This document shows, piece after piece, positions 12,704-20,507 of a stretch of DNA of 30,515 bases. Below the pieces are notes generated by a model. That model was not told the origin of the DNA, searched no databases, and worked only from the letters and a program-made list of their open reading frames with translations. Position 1 is the stretch's first letter; each line of letters begins with the position of its first letter. Both the position numbers and the translations under genes were made by a program. Origin of the DNA: a virus; IMG/VR virus record IMGVR_UViG_3300031227_002632, positions 1-30,515 of that record. One strand, given 5' to 3'.

Positions 12704-13608
12704 TGTTTGCCGGGGCAACCGGCTACGGAAACCTTGGTGATGATTGTTATAAGGATATTTTTGCAAAGTATTTGTGCAAAGACTATGACTTAATATTTGA
12801 TAGTCCTTATCCTGATATTAGATATATGGATAAGGTGGATTATCTTGTTATAGGTGGCGGTGGTTTAATTTACGATAACGAAAGCGATCACTTCAACTAT
12901 ATGAAGAAATACATGGACGCGGCGATAGAAAGAAATATACCATTATTTTTTATTTCATGCGGTGTTCAGATATTCCGAAATAGTTTTAAGGCAGACCTAG
13001 AGAATAAAAACATTAAAGGGTTAGCCGATACGATAAATAACTGGAAACCTTATTTGGAAAAAGCGGTTTTAATTACTGTTCGATCGGAGATGGACGCACA
13101 GGTTATAAAAGAATTATCAGATAAGGTTTGTCCTATTATATTGCCGGATATGTGTTATATGGTTGAGCCAAGTAAACATCAAATAGTAGATAATATTAAA
13201 ACTGTAATTATTCCTAACAAACAACTATTCGGGTTTGAGGATTATATAGAAAGGGTTAAGGAACACTTAAACGAAAACACTTTTATGTTGGCAATGTCTA
13301 GCGAGGACAATTATATTATTGAGCAGATTGGTCTACGACTTGGAATGAAAAGCATGTTAAACGATAGGCGAATGGTAACAGTAGGCGAAGCCGCCCGGAT
13401 GATTAAAGACGCGGATAAGGTTATCACAAGCCGATATCATGGCATTGTATTTGCCCGGGCCATGGGAAAGAAGGAAGAAGATATTGAGATTTGGATGGAT
13501 AATTTCAAGGGTTTAACGGAAATGAAACCTTACTGCATGCTGGCTTCGGAAGGTCATATCGAATACCTAAAAGACAGGATGAGTGAATTGGAGGAAAAAT
13601 ATGACTAG
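12682..13608 (+). CDS. Polysaccharide pyruvyltransferase-like protein
   Basis: A 308-residue protein with GYGNLGDDCY (15-24) near the start, DYLVIGGGGLIY (53-64) in the first domain and ITSRYHGIVFA (248-258) in the second. These are the hallmark motifs of the CsaB/WcaK/AmsJ pyruvyltransferase family, which puts a pyruvate ketal on sugars from phosphoenolpyruvate. In bacteria this anchors S-layers or decorates exopolysaccharide and teichoic acid-like polymers. Its length is near the family norm. It overlaps the acetyltransferase by 22 bases. Some family members have other activities, so ketal formation is likely but not certain. Confidence 0.88.
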   Translation: MATKKRIMFAGATGYGNLGDDCYKDIFAKYLCKDYDLIFDSPYPDIRYMDKVDYLVIGGGGLIYDNESDHFNYMKKYMDAAIERNIPLFFISCGVQIFRNSFKADLENKNIKGLADTINNWKPYLEKAVLITVRSEMDAQVIKELSDKVCPIILPDMCYMVEPSKHQIVDNIKTVIIPNKQLFGFEDYIERVKEHLNENTFMLAMSSEDNYIIEQIGLRLGMKSMLNDRRMVTVGEAARMIKDADKVITSRYHGIVFARAMGKKEEDIEIWMDNFKGLTEMKPYCMLASEGHIEYLKDRMSELEEKYD

Positions 13609-14077
13609 AAATCTTGATGAGATAATGGCCTTGAATATCGGTAGCGGTAACAATGTAACGATGGAATATATAAACTTGGATATCCGGCCGGAAACTAAAG
13701 CTGATGTTATAGCAGACGCACGCGAGCTTCCCTTCCCTGATGAAAGGTTTGATAAAGTATTTTCTACTGATTGCCTAGAGCATTTCTCACACCGGGAAAC
13801 CTATGCCGTGCTTGCGGAGTGGATCCGGGTATTAAAGAAGGGCGGGCTTTTAGAACTGCATGTGCCTAACCTGTTAGCCGCCTGTTTAGCATTAGAAAAA
13901 GATGATTTCCCTACTGCTATCAATGTATTATATGGGGCTCAAGATTACAAAGAAAACTTTCACTACATGGGATTTACTCCTAAAGCCATAACAAGAATAT
14001 TGACCGGGTTGCATATTACCATCGCAAGCATTGAAACCTCTGGTTTGCATTTAAAAGTGAGGGGGATAAAACAATGA
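13601..14077 (+). CDS. Small SAM-dependent methyltransferase (type 11)
   Basis: A 158-residue protein, started at ATG 13601 because GGAGG sits at 13590-13594. The open frame reaches 13583 without a site. ALNIGSGN (10-17) is the SAM loop, NLDIRP follows the second strand, DVIADARELPFPDERFDKVFSTDCLEHF (35-62) is the type 11 core, and VLKKGGLLELHVPN (77-90) follows. This fold is common in glycan clusters, where it methylates sugars or acts as a fused helper. The target is unknown. It overlaps its neighbours by 8 and 4 bases. Confidence 0.85.
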   Translation: MTRNLDEIMALNIGSGNNVTMEYINLDIRPETKADVIADARELPFPDERFDKVFSTDCLEHFSHRETYAVLAEWIRVLKKGGLLELHVPNLLAACLALEKDDFPTAINVLYGAQDYKENFHYMGFTPKAITRILTGLHITIASIETSGLHLKVRGIKQ

Positions 14078-14946
14078 TGGATATTGTAACATGCGTAATA
14101 AATCGGATTGGGTTTATTGAGAAGCTTGTTAAAAGCCTTGATGAAACTTTATCCAAGCCACGTAAATTGACGATCTTAGATAATGGGTCAGATAAGGATG
14201 TGAAGGGTTACGCTGAAAAGATTGGAGCCGGTTATATAAGAAACGAAACTAACAAGGGAATCTATAAGGCTTATGATCAGGCTTACCGGGCTACCAAAGA
14301 GAAATATTTAGCAATGGTGCATAACGATATTTATATATTTGAAAAGAACTGGGATAAACGCGTCTTGGATATCATAGAAGAAGTAGAAAAGAAATATGGC
14401 AAGAAGGTTGGCATTGTTGGATTCGCTGGCAGTAGTGGTGGCAATAAAGACGCTTCACGAGCCGGGTTTATGAGTAACCTAATATCGTTTGAAGGCTCTC
14501 AAGAAGCCGAGGTGCATGGATTAAGAATTACAGACCATCACCCGGCAGTCTTTCTTGATGGCTCGGTGATGATTTGTAGTCGTGAAATGCTAGATAAAAT
14601 AGGTGGAATAGATACTGGATATAAGTGCCATCATATTTATGATTATGAAATGTCGCTTGCTTCCATTAACGCCGGGTTTGTTAATGTGGTGGTTGGTGTT
14701 AAATTCGCACACCGGGGCGGGATAACTGCTATAAGCTATGAGGCCCAAGAATCTTTTAATGAGTGGTGCAAAGATGATAAGGAATTAAGTGATTATTTCC
14801 AGCAAGGGCAGACGTTTAATCCTCGTTTAATGCCAGAGCAAGCCATAATGGATTTCAATATAAATAGATTCTTTAGGAAGTGGCAGAACTTCTTACCATG
14901 TTATATGGATGAGCAATTTAATTTAATTAAAGGGAGGTCGTATTAA
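14074..14946 (+). CDS. GT2-like glycosyltransferase
   Basis: A 290-residue GT-A-type protein. Motifs are LTILDNGSD (32-40), NETNKGIYKAYDQAY (57-71) and MVHNDIYIFE (81-90), where HND replaces the usual DxD. HHPAVFLDGSVMICSREMLDKIGGID matches the acceptor-domain segment of GT2 enzymes. It is only distantly similar to the GT2 at 10265, so it probably transfers a different sugar or uses a different acceptor. There is no membrane segment. Its ATG overlaps the methyltransferase stop and its stop overlaps the next gene's start (TAATG). Confidence 0.8.
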   Translation: MMDIVTCVINRIGFIEKLVKSLDETLSKPRKLTILDNGSDKDVKGYAEKIGAGYIRNETNKGIYKAYDQAYRATKEKYLAMVHNDIYIFEKNWDKRVLDIIEEVEKKYGKKVGIVGFAGSSGGNKDASRAGFMSNLISFEGSQEAEVHGLRITDHHPAVFLDGSVMICSREMLDKIGGIDTGYKCHHIYDYEMSLASINAGFVNVVVGVKFAHRGGITAISYEAQESFNEWCKDDKELSDYFQQGQTFNPRLMPEQAIMDFNINRFFRKWQNFLPCYMDEQFNLIKGRSY

Positions 14947-16466
14947 TGCAAGACGCACAAACAATTAATGGTGATATATTAAAAAAAGAGGAAAAAAAGG
15001 AAAAAGATAAAAAGAAAAGAGGGCGGCCTAAGAAAATTAAAAATAAGGGTGGATTAGTAGTTTTTCCAGAACAACTTGAAGAAGCTAAGAAAATATTAAA
15101 AGAAACTGGAACATTATACGCACAAGCTATAAATGATAATAAAGCGAGTAAGAAAACCAAGAAATATAAACTCCTTTGGTATGGTGATTCCCCAACCGCT
15201 AACACCGGCTTTGGTAACGTATCAGAAAACGTGCTTGAGCAACTACAAAACACTGGGCTATTTGATATTACCGTATTAGCGATTCAATATTATGATGATC
15301 CTATGGTTGATCTACACAAGAAAGACTTATTACCCTACCGCATAATCGCCGCCGGGAATAATCACGAACGCGATATGTTTGGCCGCAAGAAATTATTAAA
15401 CCTCATTATGAATGAGCACTTTGATATTATTATTACTTTCCAAGATCTACCTAACCTCATAACAAAGAATCATGGTTGTAAAAATTCAATCAGATCAGCT
15501 ATTGACTGGGCCAAGGGGTATTTCCAAAAAGAAATTAAGTGGATGGTATACACCCCGGTTGATGGACAAATGAAAAACTTTGAGCTAGAGCCAGTAGAGG
15601 ACGCAGACTTAACAGCCTTTTATACTAGGTATGGTTATTTTCAAGCATTTAATTTATTAGGCAAAGAGATAATAAAACAATGCTCTAATAAAAAGATACA
15701 GAAACTACTCATTGATGAAATGACTAAAAAGATGTGCTTTATTTATCATGGCACTAATACAGATGATTTCTACCCTATACCAAGAGAGGAATTATTGGAG
15801 TTTAGAAAAGAATACTTTGGCATTGACCCGGACACCTTTTTAATTATCAATGTTAACCGCAACCAACCAAGGAAGGATATGCACAAGACAATAGAGGCAT
15901 ATGCAAAGTTTAAGCAAAAGAATCCTGATTGTAAAGCAATGCTTTACTTGCACTGCCGGGATATCGATGTTGGTGGCAACCTAAACGAGATAGTGGAAGC
16001 CTATGGTAAACCACTCGGAATAAAACTAACTCAAAACCTTGATGTTATTAAAGGGTGCTCGATAGAAACCCTAAACAAGATTTATAATTGTGCTGATCTG
16101 TATATTACTACTACAATGGGCGAAGGGTGGGGCTTAACAGTAACCGAGGCAATGGCTACTAAATTATTAACCATAATCCCGCCACACAGTAGTTTGATTG
16201 AAATAGGCGATGATAGCCGGACATTATTTGTGAACTGTAATAATACTGTTTGCACTCATGAGGACTTTTACAGGGTGCGGCCGGTTGTTAATACTGATGA
16301 CCTAGCCATGAAAATTGAGATGGTTTATAAATCAAGGGAGAAGTTTAAGTCTGTTATCAATAACGCTTATAATTGGGTTACAGAAATAACTTGGGAAGCA
16401 GTTGGCCGAGAATGGATAGCAAGGATAAAAGAGCTGTTAAATGAAAATACAAAACGCCCGTTATGA
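14946..16466 (+). CDS. GT4-family glycosyltransferase with basic N-terminal tail
   Basis: A 506-residue protein. Residues 1-75 form a low-complexity Lys/Glu segment with KKRGRPKK (23-30), an AT-hook-like sequence that binds DNA minor groove in other proteins. A GT-B domain then starts at YKLLWYGDSPTANTGFG (74-90). INVNRNQPRKD (301-311) opens the donor-binding half. EGWGLTVTEAMA (393-404) is the nucleotide-sugar signature of GT4. GGAGGT precedes the ATG. It is the last gene of the cassette and overlaps the sigma-like gene. The tail could bind nucleic acid, a membrane surface or a capsid protein. Which one cannot be decided from sequence. Confidence 0.85.
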   Translation: MQDAQTINGDILKKEEKKEKDKKKRGRPKKIKNKGGLVVFPEQLEEAKKILKETGTLYAQAINDNKASKKTKKYKLLWYGDSPTANTGFGNVSENVLEQLQNTGLFDITVLAIQYYDDPMVDLHKKDLLPYRIIAAGNNHERDMFGRKKLLNLIMNEHFDIIITFQDLPNLITKNHGCKNSIRSAIDWAKGYFQKEIKWMVYTPVDGQMKNFELEPVEDADLTAFYTRYGYFQAFNLLGKEIIKQCSNKKIQKLLIDEMTKKMCFIYHGTNTDDFYPIPREELLEFRKEYFGIDPDTFLIINVNRNQPRKDMHKTIEAYAKFKQKNPDCKAMLYLHCRDIDVGGNLNEIVEAYGKPLGIKLTQNLDVIKGCSIETLNKIYNCADLYITTTMGEGWGLTVTEAMATKLLTIIPPHSSLIEIGDDSRTLFVNCNNTVCTHEDFYRVRPVVNTDDLAMKIEMVYKSREKFKSVINNAYNWVTEITWEAVGREWIARIKELLNENTKRPL

Positions 16467-16713
16467 TGAATGTTGGCGGTTTTTAAATAATGATCGTTTA
16501 GTATTAATAGAAGAATTGTTGGATATATTAAATAGGGAAGAACGAAGGATAGTTTGTTGCTCTTTTGGGTTAAAAAGTTATAGGACAATTAAACGCCCAT
16601 CCTTACGCAATGCCTCAAGGATTCTTGGGATACCTAGAACAACGATACGCAGAAGATTTATCAATATAAAAAGAAAGATAAAAGCTGAATTGTTTAAGCA
16701 ATATTTAAGTTAA
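16441..16713 (+). CDS. Sigma region 4-like HTH protein, possible late regulator
   Basis: A 90-residue basic protein. Residues of about 20-85 resemble sigma70-family region 4: a first helix LLDILNREERRIVCCSFGL, then SLRNASRILGIPRTTIRRRFINIKRKIKAE, which has the helix-turn-helix spacing used to read a -35 box. No region 2 is present, so it is not a full sigma factor. Small phage proteins of this shape (for example the ArpU type) activate late genes. It sits just before a hairpin and -10-like box leading into the terminase genes, which supports that role. The start has only a weak ribosome binding site, so translation may be coupled to the glycosyltransferase it overlaps. Confidence 0.65.
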   Translation: MKIQNARYDECWRFLNNDRLVLIEELLDILNREERRIVCCSFGLKSYRTIKRPSLRNASRILGIPRTTIRRRFINIKRKIKAELFKQYLS

Positions 16714-16720
16714 GTGGGCC

Positions 16721-16755
16721 AAACACCCTTCAATAGCCGTATATTGAGAGTGTTT
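16721..16755 (+). terminator. Imperfect inverted repeat, terminator or operator
   Basis: AAACAC (16721-16726) pairs with GTGTTT (16750-16755) and CAATA (16731-16735) with TATTG (16742-16746), with a few mismatched bases between and a six-base loop. There is no good T-run after it, so it may be a weak or factor-assisted terminator, or a protein binding site. It separates the glycan/sigma-like operon from the late genes. Confidence 0.45.
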
Positions 16756-16758
16756 CAG

Positions 16759-16764
16759 TATAAT
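16759..16764 (+). promoter_or_regulatory. Possible late-promoter -10 box
   Basis: TATAAT lies 29 bases before the small terminase gene, but no TTGACA-like -35 is at the right distance. The inverted repeat occupies that place instead. This arrangement suits a promoter needing an activator, perhaps the sigma-like product encoded just upstream. Confidence 0.4.
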
Positions 16765-16792
16765 AATTCTATGTATAAAAGGGGCAAACCTA

Positions 16793-17260
16793 ATGTCCGA
16801 AAATGCGGCGATCATTTTAAAGAACTTAAAAAGCAAGGTTATTACCACTAATGACCTATCCCAAGATGATAAGAAGGTTTTAGTTTTCCATCTTTTAGAG
16901 ATGGGTAATTTATTTAGTTATGAAATTGCTCACATTGTTGGTTATTCACAATCACGAATTAAACAATTAAAAAAAGACTTTAAGAATGAACAGGCTTGTT
17001 TAATTGATGATGTAGATATTAAAAGTGTAGCGGTTGAAACCATGAGGGTGGCCGATATTGCCAAGGTTAGGTTAGCAAAGAATGGACAATGGGCTCAAGT
17101 GTGGCGGGTGCAAAAAGAACTGGTTGAGAAGCTACAGGAATTAGGCTTTATTCATAAAGAGCCGATTAGTTTTAAAGTATCATATGATGATCTTGTATTA
17201 AAATGGGGAGAATTTTTTGGAATTACTTTGCCAAAACAAAACGCAAACGCAGACAATTAA
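16793..17260 (+). CDS. Putative terminase small subunit
   Basis: A 155-residue protein with AAGGGG before the ATG. The N-terminal part holds a helix-turn-helix (YEIAHIVGYSQSRIKQLKKDF), as DNA-recognition domains of small terminases do. The centre is a helix likely to be for oligomerisation (VRLAKNGQWAQVWRVQKELVEKLQEL), and the C-terminus is short. The call rests mainly on its place directly before, and overlapping, the large terminase. Small subunits vary too much for sequence alone to decide. Confidence 0.65.
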   Translation: MSENAAIILKNLKSKVITTNDLSQDDKKVLVFHLLEMGNLFSYEIAHIVGYSQSRIKQLKKDFKNEQACLIDDVDIKSVAVETMRVADIAKVRLAKNGQWAQVWRVQKELVEKLQELGFIHKEPISFKVSYDDLVLKWGEFFGITLPKQNANADN

Positions 17261-18497
17261 GGATATAGATAATCCAGTATCATTATATAACTATCAGAAG
17301 CAGATAGTTTTAAATGATTCGCCTAAACAGATATATAATAAATCAAGACAGATTGGCTTTTCTTTTTCATTAGCTTTAAGGGCTTACTTAAGGGGGCTTA
17401 ACGGCCCCGGGTTTACCGCCTTATATATTTCAGTAGCACAACGGCTGGCCGGGGAATGGCTGGACAAGATAAGAATATTTTTATTGATAAACAATATAAC
17501 CCCGGTGGTTGATAAGTTTTCTGAAATTAAATTACCTAACGGCTCACGCTTCTTGGCCTTACCACAAAACCCTGATTCTGCTAGAAGTTATTCACCAGAT
17601 GAGATTTATCTTGATGAGTTTAGCCATTATAAAAAAGATAAGAAGATGTTAACTGCATTAGTCCCGGCACTCTCAAGAAGGGATAAGCAAAGGAAACTAC
17701 TTATTGGATCTACTCCGTTTGGTAAGGCTGGCGAATTTTTTAAACTATGGGATGGCAATAATGATTATGACAAAATCAAAGTTGATATTTATGACGCAAT
17801 AGCACAAGGTTGTCCGCTTGATTTAGACTTCTGCCGCAACTCAATTGATGAGGATTCTTTTCAGCAAGAGCATTGTTGCCAATTCGTTGATGATATTTCA
17901 GCCTTCTTTCCTTATGAACTTATTAAGGCTTGCTGGAATGAAGAATTAACAAACCTAAGTCTTGAGCAGTTATCGGCCATTAAAAACCCTCTGTATGCTG
18001 GATATGACCCGGGTAAACTGGTTGATAGCGGTGTGTTTTATGTTGTGGAAAAGGATGGGGATAAGTGGATAACTCGGCATATCAAGGAATGGAAGAAGAT
18101 TAATTATCAAGTTCAACTACAGCATATTGAGAAGGCTTTTAAGATTGCTAGAATAACCAAACTAAGAATGGACAGAACGGGCGTGGGCGAAAAACTCTAT
18201 GAGGATTTACATAACGCCCATCACAGCCGGGTTGAGGGAGTATCATTCACCAACGCAATTAAAGAGAAGATGGCCATTGATTTAAAGGTTGTATTTGAGG
18301 ATAAACAGATTGAGATTCCTTATAACATGATCTTAACGAATCAATTACACGGTTTGCAAAGATTGATAACAAAGAGCAATAATGCTCGATACACTCATCA
18401 GACAGGACAACATGACGATTATGTATGGGCTTTAGCACTGGCGATAACCAATAACAGCAATGTTAAAACAATTCAAGCCAGATATTTAGGAGATTAA
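17217..18497 (+). CDS. terL: Terminase large subunit
   Basis: A 426-residue DNA-packaging motor. It uses a TTG start with GGGGAG at 17205-17210; no ATG occurs before the ATPase domain. SRQIGFS (43-49) is the terminase-style Walker A, EIYLDEF (129-135) the Walker B with D133/E134, and IGSTPFG (163-169) motif III. The nuclease half shows AGYDPG with D264, RMDRTG with D319, and HDDYVWALAL with D400/D401, the expected metal-binding acids. It translocates DNA into proheads with ATP and cuts concatemers. It overlaps the small subunit by 44 bases. Confidence 0.93.
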   Translation: MELLCQNKTQTQTIKDIDNPVSLYNYQKQIVLNDSPKQIYNKSRQIGFSFSLALRAYLRGLNGPGFTALYISVAQRLAGEWLDKIRIFLLINNITPVVDKFSEIKLPNGSRFLALPQNPDSARSYSPDEIYLDEFSHYKKDKKMLTALVPALSRRDKQRKLLIGSTPFGKAGEFFKLWDGNNDYDKIKVDIYDAIAQGCPLDLDFCRNSIDEDSFQQEHCCQFVDDISAFFPYELIKACWNEELTNLSLEQLSAIKNPLYAGYDPGKLVDSGVFYVVEKDGDKWITRHIKEWKKINYQVQLQHIEKAFKIARITKLRMDRTGVGEKLYEDLHNAHHSRVEGVSFTNAIKEKMAIDLKVVFEDKQIEIPYNMILTNQLHGLQRLITKSNNARYTHQTGQHDDYVWALALAITNNSNVKTIQARYLGD

Positions 18498-18500
18498 AAT

Positions 18501-20498
18501 ATGGGAATGGTAGACACTTTTAAAAAGATGTTTTCAAAGGCGAAAAGTTTTATGATCCCGCTTTCTATGGCTGATGTATATCCTAAAAGCAATTTCAATG
18601 ATTACAACAGTTATCTATCCGCGGCCCAAACAATATCATGGGTTTATAAATGTGTATCAATCCGGGGTGAAAGCATTGCTACTGTTAAAGGATTTGTCTA
18701 TGACCAGAAGGGTGAAGAAGTAAAGAGTGAAGGGCTTAACAAACTTTTCACAAAGCCTAATAAATTGATGAACTGGTTCGAGTTTAAAGAGTCCTTGAAT
18801 TGGTTTTTAGATTTAACTGGTAACGCTTATATTTTAAAAGATTCAATTAACATGAAAAATCTACCAACTGAATTGTATCTTTTAAGACCAGACAGAATGG
18901 AAGTCGTGCCGTCAAGGACTGATTTTATTGCTGGTTATCAATACAATTTAGATGGTAGGAAAATATCTTTTAAGAAAGAGGATATTATCCATATTAAATT
19001 ACCTAACCCTAGAAATCCTTTTTATGGTATGGGTAAGATTGAAGCGTGCAAGATTGTTTATGATACCGAGATCGCCGCTTCTGGTTATAATTGGAATTTC
19101 TTTAAACAAGGAGCAAGTCCGGCCGCTATATTAAGCAATGAGGGTGTTTTAGATAATGATACCTATAAACGATTGGTAAAACAATTTCAATCCCGGCATA
19201 CAGGTTATAAGAAAATGCAAAAGCCTTTATTGCTTGAGCAAGGCACTCAATATAAACAAATGGGTTTAAGTCAGCAAGACATGGCCTTTATGGAGCAACG
19301 AAAGTTTACGAGAGAAGAAATCCTATCAATGTTTGGTGTGCCGCCGGCAAAGGCTGGAATCCTTGAATATGCTAGTTATGCTAACACAAAAGAGCAAGAG
19401 AACTCTTACCGTAAGGACACCCTAAAACCTCTTTTAACACGGCTAGAGCTCATTATAACGGCTGAAATCGTTAGTTTGTTTAACCCTAGCTGGACTTATG
19501 AATTTGAGGAAGTAGTTAACCGAGATGAAAAAGAATTTATGGAATTAGCGACAACAGGGCTGGACAAGGGATTATTGACGCCTAATGAAGCACGCGAGCT
19601 TTATTTAGATCTGCCAGAGGTAACGAATGAGCCGGCCATGAACACTTATTATCTGCCGATGTCCTTAATTCCAATTACAGGAGAAGTGGCAGAAGCCTTT
19701 AATGAGGAACTTGAAACCACACCTGAAAAACAAATATGCGGACATAATCATAAATTAACAGATGTTAATCAATCCAAAGCAGTTAACATACAGCAATTAT
19801 TATTAAGGTTGGCTAATTTAACTAAGCGTAAAATAGGGGTTAAATATAAAAAGGCCACCAAGAAATACATGAAAGAACTTACTAATGAAGTTATGGATAT
19901 GATTGATGAGTTAGATACCGAAAAAGGATTGATCATAACCGATGGCAAGGCAACTGATTTTGTTGGTAGGTTTGAGAACTCTGGTTCATATAATCGATAT
20001 AAGGAATCAATGGAGCAAATATCTGTTAACCTATCATTGGGTGCAGTTGATAATGTGTCCGGGGCCATGAACTCCGAGCCGCCAACTGATCCATTAAAGA
20101 ATCCTAAATTTAAAAAGAGGATAGGCAAATTAGGTAAGAGAATCAAAGGAATTGAAAACACTACCTTACAGCAATTAGATAGCACTTTAAATGCTGGATT
20201 ATTAGAAGGTGAATCAATCCCTCAATTAAAAGCTAGAGTATCAACGGTTATGACTAGGAAGCAAGGCTGGGAAGCGGTAAGAATTGCCCGGACTGAAAGT
20301 GCTTACTCTTATGACAGTGGTGCTATATATGGATATGATGAAGCCGGGGTTAAGTTTTTAGATGTAATAGGTTGCACAATGATTGAGCCTGATTATGATT
20401 GTGGGAAAGTGCATGTGCCTGTTGAAGCCTCGTATGATTTAGATTTTCACCCTAACCACACCGGGACATTCGTGCCGTCGTTTGGGGTGGGGGAATAG
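18501..20498 (+). CDS. Portal protein fused to a MuF-like domain
   Basis: A 665-residue protein, GGAG upstream. Residues 1 to about 400 are an HK97-type portal: AAQTISWVYKCVSIRGESIA, WFLDLTGNAYILKD, RPDRMEVVPS, IIHIKLPNPRNPFYGMGKIEA and FGVPPAKAGILEYASYANTKEQE. Residues of about 420-665 are a head morphogenesis domain of the SPP1 gp7/Mu gpF type, ending RIARTESAYSYDSGAIYGYD (594-613) and HPNHTGTFVPSF. The portal forms the dodecameric DNA gate. MuF-type proteins enter the capsid and may be injected. The two are usually separate adjacent genes, so this is a fusion. The frame is continuous with no sign of a sequencing join. Confidence 0.88.
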   Translation: MGMVDTFKKMFSKAKSFMIPLSMADVYPKSNFNDYNSYLSAAQTISWVYKCVSIRGESIATVKGFVYDQKGEEVKSEGLNKLFTKPNKLMNWFEFKESLNWFLDLTGNAYILKDSINMKNLPTELYLLRPDRMEVVPSRTDFIAGYQYNLDGRKISFKKEDIIHIKLPNPRNPFYGMGKIEACKIVYDTEIAASGYNWNFFKQGASPAAILSNEGVLDNDTYKRLVKQFQSRHTGYKKMQKPLLLEQGTQYKQMGLSQQDMAFMEQRKFTREEILSMFGVPPAKAGILEYASYANTKEQENSYRKDTLKPLLTRLELIITAEIVSLFNPSWTYEFEEVVNRDEKEFMELATTGLDKGLLTPNEARELYLDLPEVTNEPAMNTYYLPMSLIPITGEVAEAFNEELETTPEKQICGHNHKLTDVNQSKAVNIQQLLLRLANLTKRKIGVKYKKATKKYMKELTNEVMDMIDELDTEKGLIITDGKATDFVGRFENSGSYNRYKESMEQISVNLSLGAVDNVSGAMNSEPPTDPLKNPKFKKRIGKLGKRIKGIENTTLQQLDSTLNAGLLEGESIPQLKARVSTVMTRKQGWEAVRIARTESAYSYDSGAIYGYDEAGVKFLDVIGCTMIEPDYDCGKVHVPVEASYDLDFHPNHTGTFVPSFGVGE

Positions 20499-20507
20499 GA
20501 GAGTAGA

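Noticed and set aside
7828-16466. The sugar genes as a DNA hypermodification system
   Set aside because: Such systems normally encode a base-modifying enzyme such as a thymidylate-synthase-like hydroxymethylase, and none is seen here. The DegT, GNAT and pyruvyltransferase set fits nucleotide-sugar and glycan chemistry better.
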